Assembly (NCBI RefSeq): GCF_009858245.1 | Contig: NZ_VMSB01000001.1 | Span: 2,857,623 to 2,921,622, forward strand | DNA from: Ornithinibacter aureus | GTDB lineage: Bacteria; Actinomycetota; Actinomycetes; Actinomycetales; Dermatophilaceae | Length of the DNA: 64,000 nt | Direction of reading: 5' to 3' | Part shown: positions 1 through 7,291 of the stretch, piece after piece | Position numbering within the stretch: the stretch's first letter is position 1 | Layout: each line of letters begins with the position of its first letter | Notes under the pieces: model-generated | Told to the model about the DNA's origin: nothing | Databases searched by the model: none | Seen by the model: the letters and a program-made list of their open reading frames with translations, nothing else | Translations under genes and position numbers: made by a program

Positions 1-349
1 GCACCCGACCCTCCTGCAAAGTGACGTCGCCCTCCCTGAGCGCGGCTTCTCTCGCCCCGGGTAAACCTCTGGACAACCCTTCGGCCGGGATCGCTGAGAG
101 GCCATGGACCACGTGGTCACGACCATCGTCAACATGGCCACCGGCGCTACCCGATGGCAGCTTGGCCTCGACCGTGTCCGAGCAGCCTCACAACTGTCAG
201 ACGACGGCTGGTGGGCCTTGTCCCAGCCGGTCCTCGCATCCGCGATGGAAGGTCTGGAACTGCCCATCTCGGCCCGAGTGGCCAGCAGCGGTCAGGTCTG
301 TGACGTCGTCGGCTACATGGCGGGGCTCGTCGGTGACTTCCTGGCTGGG
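1..349. other. Unassigned left-edge sequence
   Basis: No recognisable gene. A plus-strand reading frame begins with ATG at 104 after a weak GAGAGG, but it runs on into sequence antisense to the VOC gene and resembles no family known to me. The region may hold a degenerate or very short gene. Confidence 0.3.
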
Positions 350-829
350 TCACCGTTCAGTGCCGAACCATTGCTCGCGGGTGGCATCAAGACCATCATC
401 TACAGCTCCCGGTATAGGACAGAAGAGTTTCCAGGCGTAGCCATAGGGGTCGATGCACTCGGCGTATCGCTCCCCCCATGACGAGTCCTGAGCCGCTGCC
501 GTCAGCTCGCACCCGACACCCACGACATAGTCGACCGCAGCGTCAACGTCGTCGACGGTGATACCGATCACCATCCCCAGTCCACGCGGGCCTGCCACGG
601 TCATGCGTTCCCGCGTGCTGTCCGGGAACGGCATACCCACGAGGGCATCGACCAGCAGCTGCAGGTTGCCTCGACGCAGAATGGCCATGATCGTGCGGCC
701 GTCGGGGCCAGGTATCCCGGCAACCCGCTCGAAGCCGAGGCCTGCGTAGAAGTCTGCCGCCGCAGGAACGTTGCCGACCCGCAGTCCCACCTTGAAGTCA
801 GGTTCATCGCTTACACGTGGCGCCTGCAT
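350..829 (-). CDS. VOC-fold (glyoxalase/bleomycin resistance/dioxygenase superfamily) protein
   Basis: A 159-residue single-domain VOC protein. The N-terminal half has the beta-alpha pattern with NVPAAADFYAGLGFE; the C-terminal half has a second module with DVDAAVDYV and ends near DPYGYAWKLF, the usual last strand of the fold. The ATG at 829 starts just before the first module; the reading frame continues upstream to 1009 but that sequence does not look like protein of this family. Function cannot be set: members include lyases, dioxygenases and antibiotic-binding proteins. A second VOC gene lies about 385 bp upstream on the same strand, in an area rich in transposase remnants, so acquisition by transfer is likely. 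Confidence 0.8.
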   Translation of the reverse strand: MQAPRVSDEPDFKVGLRVGNVPAAADFYAGLGFERVAGIPGPDGRTIMAILRRGNLQLLVDALVGMPFPDSTRERMTVAGPRGLGMVIGITVDDVDAAVDYVVGVGCELTAAAQDSSWGERYAECIDPYGYAWKLFCPIPGAVDDGLDATREQWFGTER

Positions 830-1214
830 AGTCACGTCGTCCTCGCCGGGGCCGATGGGATGCCACCAGCGTGCCGTCGAATCAGGTATGGAGCGGAGAG
901 CTGGTTGGCGACAGCAGCGGGGTCGATCCGTTGGTCGTGCAAGACGCCCGGCGACACGACCACCTGTCGAGCCCGCCGCTGAGTTATCAGCTCCGTGATG
1001 CCGCCCCAAGTGGGGCTTTCGCCGCTTCGACCAATCCTTGGCGCTCCAGCGTCGTTAGGGGGATGGTTCACCATGTGGCGCGTGCCCTCGAAGCCACGGC
1101 AATGGCCGACCGGTGTCGAGCTGCAGCGAAGCTCGCACGCTCGTGTGCGGAGTACTTTGCGCAGGCCGACCGTTCGAGTGATCTCAAGCAAGATCCGGGC
1201 CTGCTCGCCGCTGC
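830..1214. other. Intergenic stretch between the two VOC genes
   Basis: No gene can be supported. Short open frames exist on both strands but none has recognisable domains or a convincing ribosome binding site. It may contain decayed accessory sequence. Confidence 0.4.
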
Positions 1215-1667
1215 TCACTCTTGGCGCTCGGAGGAGTACGACGCTGCCCACTCTGCGACCCGGCGGGAACTCTCATCTTCGGATAGGTCCTCAACACGGC
1301 TCATAACCGACCAGCGTACTCCGAATGGGTCGCGGATGCTGGCGTAGCGGTCGCCCGACACGAAGGTGGAGATTTCTTCGCGTACCGTTGCTCCGGCCGC
1401 GACCGCGCGCGCGACGACGGCATCGACGTCAGGGACATATAGTCCGAGGGAGTAGCAGGCCTTGTCGTCTTCCGGAGGTGGCACAAGCCGATAGTCCGGG
1501 CTGGGAACACCTAGTTGAAGTTGGCCGAGTTCGAAGTCGAGGTCGGCGTGAACCAATTGGCCGTCCATCTCGGTGACGTCGATGACGCGTGCGCCGAAGA
1601 CGTCGCGGTAGAACTCGATCGCGCCAGCTGCATCCGTCAGCGCTAGGAACGGGGTAATTGAGGTCAT
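1215..1667 (-). CDS. VOC-fold protein, PhnB/glyoxalase-like
   Basis: A 150-residue VOC protein beginning TSITPFLALTDAAGAIEFY, the usual opening of the PhnB-like subgroup, with GLYVPDVDAVV at the start of the second module and RDPFGVRWSV near the end. These proteins fold as two beta-alpha-beta3 modules around a metal or ligand site; the substrate here is unknown. The ATG at 1667 was preferred because the family signature starts at once. Upstream in-frame starts (ATG at 1736, GTG at 1871) would add unrelated sequence. The C-terminus extends about 20 residues beyond the fold (DLSEDESSRRVAEWAA). Confidence 0.8.
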   Translation of the reverse strand: MTSITPFLALTDAAGAIEFYRDVFGARVIDVTEMDGQLVHADLDFELGQLQLGVPSPDYRLVPPPEDDKACYSLGLYVPDVDAVVARAVAAGATVREEISTFVSGDRYASIRDPFGVRWSVMSRVEDLSEDESSRRVAEWAASYSSERQE

Positions 1668-1903
1668 GCTGTGAGGCCGACCCTCGGTTGTGAATGAGCC
1701 GGTGACTCCCCGGCATGGTGTCTCTTTCTGTGTCATCCGGCCACCGTACGGGCGTGACTGCGCCGGCCGCTTGGAGATGCGCGCCACCAGTTGCGTCCCT
1801 GATGGTGGTGTAGCGCCGCTGGCCGGCTCGTCGTAGACGACTAAAGTCACCGCGTGATCCTTCGAGTTCACCTCTCACAGCACCTCTCGAACGGAGCATC
1901 GCG

Positions 1904-2023
1904 ATGACGGCGCACCTCGCATTGTCGAACCCTGCCGGCGTCTTGGGCCAGGCGCTGGCCGACGCGTCCCCGGACCTGATGCGTCACCTGTTCGGCACCG
2001 TGATCAACAGCTTGTTGTCGGCG
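1904..2023 (+). pseudogene. IS256-family transposase, N-terminal fragment
   Basis: The first 40 codons match the N-terminus of IS256-type transposases (GQALADASPDLMRHLFG, then INSLLSA). After about position 2023 the similarity stops and the sequence becomes the antisense of an IS110-type transposase, so the gene was cut by insertion or deletion. The DDE catalytic domain is absent. An ACGGAGC-like site precedes the ATG. Confidence 0.7.
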
Positions 2024-2039
2024 GAGGTGCATGTGGTGC

Positions 2040-2922
2040 AGGGAGGCTTCGACCAGGAGCCGGCGGACGTGGCCGTTTCCGGTACGGGTGATCTTGCGCG
2101 GACTTTGCTGGCACCCGAGTGCCCCGAAGGATCAGTCCGAGGTAGGCGCCGATGCTGGTGCCGTCAAATCGGGCCCCGTCGCCGATCTCGACCGCGAGCG
2201 CGAACCCGGTCAGGGTGGAGATCCCGCGCAGGCAACCCAGCCTGTGCACCATCGGGGTCCATCCCGAGTCGGCGGCCAGCTGTTCGATCCGGGCGTCGAG
2301 CCGATCCCGGCGGGCGGAGGTGGCCAGCACCTGATCCAAGTGCTCCTCGACGGTCAGTGCAGGTTCGCATCAGTCGAACCGCTGCCGCGCCGGCCATGTC
2401 AGGGCCCCCAGGTGGCGGCCGGTCCAGGCGTTCCCGTCGCAGCACACGGCCCGATGGCGCAGCAGCAGCTTCGACAGGCGGTGCCGGGCCCGTATCAGAT
2501 CGGTCCGGCAGTCCTCCCGGCACCTGACCAGGTTCCGGGCCGACTCTGCCGCGGCGTCGGGCACCGTGACCGCTGTGAACTCGCCCAACCGCAGCAGTCG
2601 GCACAGAAGCTCGGCGTCCCGGGCATCGGTCTTGGCCCTGTCCCCGAAGGACGCTGCAACTTCGCCGGTGCCGCGACCTCACACCGGATATCAGCCCCAC
2701 GCAGCTCCCAAGCCAGGCCGAACCCGGTAGGTCCGGCCTCGTACAACACCGCCACCGGGCCGGGCAGCCCCGCCAGCCAATCCCGCACCTGCACGCCGGG
2801 ACACAGCCGGGCGGTGACACCTCACCCGTCAGCTCGTCCATCCCGTGCGCCGCGATCGAACGGGCGTGCACGTCCAGCCCGACACTCGTACGCTCTGTCA
2901 AACACCGGGGCCTCCCCGCCAC
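2040..2922 (-). pseudogene. IS110-family transposase, frameshifted and truncated
   Basis: Read on the minus strand, pieces of an IS110/IS116-type DEDD transposase appear in order but in different frames: SVGLDVHARSIAAHGMD near 2870, an AVLYEAGPTGFGLAWELR piece near 2740, ESARNLVRCREDCRTDLIRA near 2540, GISTLTGFALAVEIGDG near 2220 and TRTGNGHVRRLLVEASLHH near 2070. At least three frame changes are needed to join them, and the C-terminal end stops at the junction with the IS256 fragment. It cannot encode a working transposase. No clear element ends were seen. Confidence 0.8.
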
Positions 2923-2936
2923 CCTGTCCGGTCGTC

Positions 2937-2942
2937 TACCTT
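2937..2942 (+). promoter_or_regulatory. -10 hexamer of the AraC-type gene (leaderless)
   Basis: TACCTT, 6 nt before the ATG at 2949. No ribosome binding site precedes the ATG, so transcription probably starts at or next to it. Confidence 0.45.
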
Positions 2943-2948
2943 AGAACT

Positions 2949-3851
2949 ATGTTCGACCGGTCGCGAGGGGTGCTATTTCCGTCGCGGCTGCCGGCATTCC
3001 ACCGATTCGCGCCCCCGCAATCGGTGGAGGAGTTGGTTCAGTGGTTTTGGATTCCGGAGTGGGACCTCGAACCGGGCGTCGTTTCGCGCCAGACCGTCGT
3101 CAGCTATCCCGCGCTGAACCTCGTCGTTGAGCCGCACGGGGTATCGCTTGTGGGTGCAACGACGCGGATGACCGAAAGGATGCTGCGCGGTAGCGGCTGG
3201 GCAGTGGGTGCGCTTCTGCGACCCGCTGTCGTGCGTACGTTGACCGTGAATCCGAGTTCGCTTGTCGATACCGAGCAACCTGTGGACGCTCCCGCTCTTC
3301 ACGCGCAGGTTGTCGCGGTGATGGGTGGTGCAAGGGAGCGACATGAGAAGGCCGTCGACTCTTTAGCACGATGGCTCAGCGCCCGCACGTTCGATGTCCC
3401 TTCCGATGCTCGGCGCGCGAACACGATGCTGGAAGTGCTTATCGGCGAGGGCGGCGCGAACACTCCCACCGAGGCGGCCGTGCGGCTTGCGGTGTCGCTG
3501 CGCACGCTGCAACGCATGACACACCGGTACATCGGTCTACCTCCGGCCGCGATTATCCGACGTCGCCGACTGCAGGACGCTGCTCGCCAGGTGCGCGAGC
3601 GACCCGACGTTTCCCTTGCGGCGATCGCTGTTGACCTCGGCTACACCGACCACGCCCACCTCACCGGCGACTTCCGAAGCGTGCTTGGTTTCACTCCCAG
3701 CGACTACCGCACCGAGTCGGGGACTGCTGCACGGATAGGTGACAACGACTCTGTGGTGCCGTGGGGTGCCACGGGAGAGGATGTGCACCATGCCCAAGCC
3801 GTACCCCAAGGAGTTCCGACAGAACGTGATCGAGGTGGCTCGCGCTCGTGA
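2949..3851 (+). CDS. AraC-family transcriptional regulator, 3' end replaced by IS3 element
   Basis: A 300-codon frame. The C-terminal part carries an AraC-type double helix-turn-helix: AVRLAVSLRTLQRMTHRYIG for the first, VSLAAIAVDLGYTDHAHLTG for the second, then FRSVLGFTPSDYR, the classic end of the domain. The N-terminal part (WFWIPEWDLEPG) resembles the DUF6597-like ligand module of this group. The IS3-type inverted repeat begins at 3720, about 5 residues after the end of the conserved domain, so the last 40 or so residues come from the insertion sequence. The DNA-binding domain is whole and the protein may still work. Target genes are not evident. Confidence 0.85.
   Translation: MFDRSRGVLFPSRLPAFHRFAPPQSVEELVQWFWIPEWDLEPGVVSRQTVVSYPALNLVVEPHGVSLVGATTRMTERMLRGSGWAVGALLRPAVVRTLTVNPSSLVDTEQPVDAPALHAQVVAVMGGARERHEKAVDSLARWLSARTFDVPSDARRANTMLEVLIGEGGANTPTEAAVRLAVSLRTLQRMTHRYIGLPPAAIIRRRRLQDAARQVRERPDVSLAAIAVDLGYTDHAHLTGDFRSVLGFTPSDYRTESGTAARIGDNDSVVPWGATGEDVHHAQAVPQGVPTERDRGGSRS
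3720..3744 (+). repeat. Left terminal inverted repeat of the IS3 element
   Basis: The core ctgctgcacggataggtgac (3724-3743) is repeated as its exact reverse complement at 4985-5004. Identity extends to 25 bp from 3720 to 3744. Confidence 0.92.
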
Positions 3852-4083
3852 GGCAGGGACGACGTTGAAGGAGATCGCGACCGATTTCGGGATCTCGGAA
3901 TCCTGCCTGACTAACTGGCTCGCCATCGCTGACCGGCAGGACGGGAACAAACCCGCCACGGCCGTGAGCGACTCTGGTGAGCTGCGTGACGCTCGTCGTC
4001 GGATCCGGTTGCTCGAGCAAGAGAACGAGGTGCTACGCCGCGCAGCGGCGTACCTCTCGCAGGCGAACCTGCCGGGAAAATGA
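3790..4083 (+). CDS. IS3-family transposase OrfA
   Basis: A 97-residue helix-turn-helix protein starting PKPYPKEFRQNVIEVARA, with an HTH in TLKEIATDFGISESCLTNWL and a C-terminal leucine-rich coiled coil (RIRLLEQENEVLRRA) used for oligomerisation. It binds the element ends. A GGGAGAGG site precedes the ATG at 3790 by 9 nt; an upstream in-frame ATG at 3781 is too close to it. The stop codon overlaps the orfB ATG as ATGA. Confidence 0.92.
   Translation: MPKPYPKEFRQNVIEVARAREAGTTLKEIATDFGISESCLTNWLAIADRQDGNKPATAVSDSGELRDARRRIRLLEQENEVLRRAAAYLSQANLPGK
4074..4080 (+). other. Programmed -1 frameshift heptamer between orfA and orfB
   Basis: G GGA AAA in the OrfA frame, followed directly by the OrfA stop TGA. 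A -1 slip would continue in the OrfB frame to give the OrfAB fusion transposase typical of the IS3 family. The ATG inside the slip site could also allow separate OrfB translation. Confidence 0.7.
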
Positions 4084-4976
4084 TGTACCCGCTCGTCCGT
4101 GAGCTGGCCGCCCAGGATGCCCGGATCAGGGTTCCTGTGACGGTGACGTGCCGGGTGCTGAACCTTGCCAGAGCGCCGTACTACCGGTGGCTGGCCAACC
4201 CGGTGACCGACGCCGACTGGGTCGCGGCGCACCGCGCGAACGCGTTGTTCGACGCGCACCGTGATGACCCGGAGTTCGGGTACCGGCTGCTCGCGGACGA
4301 GGCCCGCGACGCCGGGCAGGACATGTGCGACCGCACCGCGTGGGCGATCTGCTCGGGCAACGCGTGGTGGAGCGTGTTCGGGAAGAAGCGCTCGAAGAAG
4401 GGCCGGGCCGGCCCGCCGGCGCACGATGACCGCGTCCAGCGTGACTTCACCGCGACCGGCCCGAACCAGCTGTGGCTGACCGACATCACGGAGCACCGCA
4501 CCCGTGAGGGCAAGGTGTACCTGTGCGCCGTCAAGGACGTGTGGTCCAACCGGCTCGTCGGGTACTCCATCAGCTCGCGGATGAAGGCCCGCCTGGCCGT
4601 GCAGGCGTTGGAACACGCCGTGGACACCCGCGCCCGAGCGGGCGTCGACGTGGCCGGGTGCATCGTCCACAGCGACAGAGGGTCCCAATTCCGGTCCCGC
4701 AAATACCTGCGCGCCCTGTCCCGGCACGACCTGCTCGGATCCATGGGCCAGGTCGGCTCGAGCGCGGACAACGCCGCCATGGAGAGCTGGTTCGCCCTGC
4801 TGCAGAAGAACGTCCTGGACCGCCACACCTGGGACACCCGCGACCAGCTGAAGCTGGCCATCGTCACCTGGACCGAACGGACCTACCACCGCCGACGACG
4901 CCAAGCCCGCCTCGGCAAGTTGACCCCCATCGAGTACGAGACCATCATGACCACACCGGCCACCCAGGCCGCGTGA
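4080..4976 (+). CDS. IS3-family transposase OrfB (DDE integrase domain)
   Basis: A 298-residue catalytic subunit with an rve-type core. The acidic triad is visible as D135 (LWLTDITEH), D199 (IVHSDRGSQF) and E235 (NAAMESWFALL), giving DD(35)E spacing. An N-terminal HTH_21-like segment (DPEFGYRLLADEARD) precedes the core and the usual C-terminal RLGKLTPIEYE is present. The length is normal and no frameshift is seen, so the element may be active. It is probably made mainly as the OrfAB fusion. Confidence 0.94.
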   Translation: MMYPLVRELAAQDARIRVPVTVTCRVLNLARAPYYRWLANPVTDADWVAAHRANALFDAHRDDPEFGYRLLADEARDAGQDMCDRTAWAICSGNAWWSVFGKKRSKKGRAGPPAHDDRVQRDFTATGPNQLWLTDITEHRTREGKVYLCAVKDVWSNRLVGYSISSRMKARLAVQALEHAVDTRARAGVDVAGCIVHSDRGSQFRSRKYLRALSRHDLLGSMGQVGSSADNAAMESWFALLQKNVLDRHTWDTRDQLKLAIVTWTERTYHRRRRQARLGKLTPIEYETIMTTPATQAA

Positions 4977-4983
4977 CCCAACC

Positions 4984-5008
4984 TGTCACCTATCCGTGCA
5001 GCAGTCCC
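4984..5008 (-). repeat. Right terminal inverted repeat of the IS3 element
   Basis: Exact reverse complement of 3720-3744; lies 8 bp after the orfB stop. Confidence 0.92.
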
Positions 5009-5858
5009 AGGCACCCGCTACAAGGGCAACCACCCAGCGCTCGTGCCTGCCGAGGTCTGGTATCAGGTCCAGTCCGTGCTCACCGCGCACCAGTGCGCCG
5101 TCGAGGCAACCCAAGTCCACGGCCACTACCTCAAAGGCACCATCCACTGCGGCCAGTGCGGCTCCCGGCTCATCGTGTCCAACGCGAAGAACCGTCACGG
5201 GAACGTGTACTGCTACTTCGTGTGCTCCGGTCGGCACTCCAAGCGCACCGACTGCACGCGCCAGGCGATGCTCATAGAGGACGTCGAAAAGCTCGTCGAG
5301 GATTACTACACCCGCGTCCAGATCACGCCCGCCCAGCAGGACGCGCTCGCGGGGATGCTCCACCACGAGTTCGACCGGCTCATGGCCGCCGAAACCGAGG
5401 AACTGGAACGCCTCACCACCAACCGCGACCGGCTCGAAAGCGAGCAGGACCGCCTCATGCAGGCGCACTACGCAGACGCGATCCCGCTCTCCGTGCTCAA
5501 GCGCGAGCAGGACCGCATCGTCGCTGAGCTCGACCAGGTGACCCGTCGCATCGACGCCCACTTCGGCGACTACGCCGACGCCCGCGCCCACCTCGACGAC
5601 GCGCTCGGACTGCTTGCCAACTGTGCCGACATCTACACCCGCTGCGACGACACCAACCGACGGCTGTGCAACCAGGCGTTCTTCACCAAGGTCTTCATCG
5701 ACGAGGACAACGAGCTGCGGGTCGAGCACAATCGACCCTTCGAGATGCTGCTCGATCCGCAGGTCAACGCCAACGCTCTGACCTGGGCCGCAGACGCACA
5801 CAAGGCCCGAACCTCGACCAACGTTTGCCGTTGGCAAGGGTTCGAGCCTTGTGCGTGA
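5005..5858 (+). pseudogene. Large serine recombinase, C-terminal fragment
   Basis: The frame is open directly from the IS3 junction and reads GTRYKGNHPALVPAEVWYQ, the start of the recombinase domain end, then the zinc beta-ribbon with Cys pairs (IHCGQCGSRL and later VCSGRHSKRTDC) and a long coiled coil (EELERLTTNRDRLESEQDRL). The N-terminal resolvase domain with the catalytic serine and most of the DNA-binding recombinase domain are missing, removed on the left by the IS3 element. A GTG at 5043 could give a 271-residue product but it could not catalyse recombination. The stop is 2 bp from tRNA-Lys, so this was probably the integrase of an element in this locus. Confidence 0.85.
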
Positions 5859-5860
5859 AG

Positions 5861-5933
5861 TGGGCCCCGTGGGACTCGAACCCACAACCTACGGATTAAA
5901 AGTCCGCAGCTCTGACCATTGAGCTAGAGGCCC
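5861..5933 (-). tRNA. tRNA-Lys (anticodon TTT)
   Basis: On the minus strand a 73-nt cloverleaf: acceptor GGGCCTC pairs with GGGGCCC, the anticodon loop is CTTTTAA with anticodon TTT, and the T arm is GTGGGTTCGAGTCCCAC. CCA is not encoded. Its 3' end faces the accessory region. Confidence 0.96.
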
Positions 5934-6033
5934 GGAGGACGAGACGGCATCCACGCACCGTGCGCCACGGCATCCGGGGTTCGGGGCCGCACGCGTCCGC
6001 GCACAGTATGGCGTAGCCGGGCCCGGATCACGC

Positions 6034-6054
6034 CGCCCGGCCCGGGACCGGGCG
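6034..6054 (-). terminator. Possible terminator after the Ser/Thr kinase
   Basis: Stem CGCCCGG / CCGGGCG with a 7-nt loop, 9 bp beyond the kinase stop. No U tract is present. Confidence 0.35.
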
Positions 6055-6062
6055 TCCACGGT

Positions 6063-7157
6063 TCAGCGCGTGAACAGGTAGAACGCGGCCAGGACGGCGA
6101 GCAGGGCGACGCTGAACCCGGGCACCCAGGCCCAGTGGACGTGGCCCTTCGGCACGGGCGGCAGGCTCGACGGGGTGGGGGTGGGGTCGCCGCCGGACCA
6201 GTGCCGCGGGGTAAAGGTCGGGTCGTCGGGTGACGGCTCCCCGGCCGAGTGCTCGCTGGCCGAGTGCTCGTCGGCGCTCTGCTCCTGCGCCGCGGCGGTA
6301 CCGACGACCTGCGCAGCGTCCTCGGTGGCAACGGGCAGGTCCGCCTCGGGCAGCCCGAGACGCTCACCGAGCTCACGGGCGCTCGCCGGCCGGTCGGACG
6401 GCTTCTTCTCGAGGCACTGTTCGATGAGCGACCGCAGGCCCGGGGGAACGTGCGTCGGCAGCGGCGGGGGCGGGTCGTTGACCTGGGCGAGTGCCGTGGC
6501 GACCGGCGTCCCCTTGTCGAAGGTCCGCTGTCCGGTGAGCAGCTCGTGGCCCACGATCCCGAGGGCGTACAGGTCGGACGCTCCGGTTGCCGCCTCGCCG
6601 AGGGCCTGCTCGGGGGAGAGGTAGTGCGGGGTGCCGAGCACCTCGCCGGTCTGGGTGTGCCCCGACCCGTCGACGGCCCGGGCGATGCCGAAGTCCGTGA
6701 GCTTCACGGTGCCGTCGGGCATGACGAGGATGTTCGCGGGCTTGACGTCCCGGTGGACGACGCCGGCCTCGTGGGCCGCCCCGAGGGCCAGGGCCGCCTG
6801 CGCCAGGATCGCGCGTACCCGGTCGGGCGGAAGGGCGCCCTCGCGTCGCACGAGGTCCGACAGGGCCTCTCCGGGCACGAGCTCCATGACGAGGTAGGCG
6901 AGGTCGTCCTCCTCGCCGTAGTCGAAGACCATCGCGACGTTGACGTGGGCGAGGTTCGCGGTGTGCAGCGCCTCGGCGCGGAAGCGGCGCGCGAAGACCT
7001 CTTCATCCTCCAGGCTCGGCCGCAGGATCTTCACGGCCACCTGACGCTCGAGCACGCTGTCGCTGGCCTCCCAGACGTCGCCCATCCCCCCGGACGCGAT
7101 CCGGCCCGTCAGTGTGTAGCGGTCGCCGAGGACGAATCCCTCGTGGAACCGGTTCAC
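6063..7157 (-). CDS. Membrane-anchored Ser/Thr protein kinase (PknB-like)
   Basis: A 364-residue Hanks-type kinase. The glycine loop (GRIASGGMGDVW, residues 18-29), ATP lysine K43, catalytic HRD at 135-137 in HRDVKPANI and DFG at 155-157 are all present. The kinase domain ends near residue 275; an acidic, Ser/Glu-rich linker follows, and the last 22 residues form one membrane segment (VPGFSVALLAVLAAFYLF) with almost nothing outside. It therefore lacks PASTA or other sensor domains, so how it is activated is unclear. The start is GTG at 7157. A TACGCT -10-like hexamer lies about 27 bp upstream. Substrates are unknown. Confidence 0.92.
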   Translation of the reverse strand: MNRFHEGFVLGDRYTLTGRIASGGMGDVWEASDSVLERQVAVKILRPSLEDEEVFARRFRAEALHTANLAHVNVAMVFDYGEEDDLAYLVMELVPGEALSDLVRREGALPPDRVRAILAQAALALGAAHEAGVVHRDVKPANILVMPDGTVKLTDFGIARAVDGSGHTQTGEVLGTPHYLSPEQALGEAATGASDLYALGIVGHELLTGQRTFDKGTPVATALAQVNDPPPPLPTHVPPGLRSLIEQCLEKKPSDRPASARELGERLGLPEADLPVATEDAAQVVGTAAAQEQSADEHSASEHSAGEPSPDDPTFTPRHWSGGDPTPTPSSLPPVPKGHVHWAWVPGFSVALLAVLAAFYLFTR

Positions 7158-7291
7158 CGGTGGGTCGTCGCAATCATCATTTCAGCGTAGGCCACCCAAG
7201 ACCCCGATCCGGCCGCCCCGTGCTCAGAACCTGGTGGTGCGTTGCGTCGCCTGCCCCCTGCACCCAACGGCATCCGCCCACAGTAACCCGT

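Larger units (their letters stand above)
3720..5008 (+). mobile_element. IS3-family insertion sequence, apparently intact
   Basis: About 1.29 kb bounded by perfect 25-bp inverted repeats, with overlapping orfA and orfB and a -1 frameshift signal between them. The flanks (AraC gene on the left, serine recombinase on the right) are not parts of one gene and no 3-4 bp target duplication is visible. This suggests rearrangement or deletion after insertion. Confidence 0.92.
1..5860. mobile_element. Remnant genomic island / IS-rich accessory region abutting tRNA-Lys
   Basis: This stretch holds transposase fragments of three families, an IS3-family insertion and the C-terminal part of a large serine recombinase whose stop codon lies 2 bp from the 3' end of tRNA-Lys. 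The octamer GGATGCCG/CGGCATCC, present about once per kb in the rest of the window, was not found here by eye. The left boundary is outside the window. That it is one island, and not separate insertions at a hot spot, is inference. Confidence 0.5.

Noticed and set aside
104-481. Plus-strand open frame at the left edge
   Set aside because: Its second half is exactly antisense to conserved VOC codons and the first half has no recognisable domain; not enough to call a gene.
871-1347. Possible gene between the VOC genes
   Set aside because: No domain and no ribosome binding site, and it overlaps the conserved end of the second VOC gene.
3537-4904. Long minus-strand open frame across the IS3 element
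   Set aside because: Antisense of the transposase genes, whose motifs are unambiguous.
3716-5012. Target-site duplication around the IS3 element
   Set aside because: The bases outside the 25-bp repeats (TCG on the left, AGG on the right) do not match.
5836-5852. Second tRNA gene fragment at the end of the recombinase gene
   Set aside because: Only a T-arm-like hairpin is present; no acceptor or anticodon arms, and the loop does not fit a standard T loop.
6063-7157. PknB with PASTA domains
   Set aside because: The protein ends right after one membrane segment; no PASTA repeats are present.
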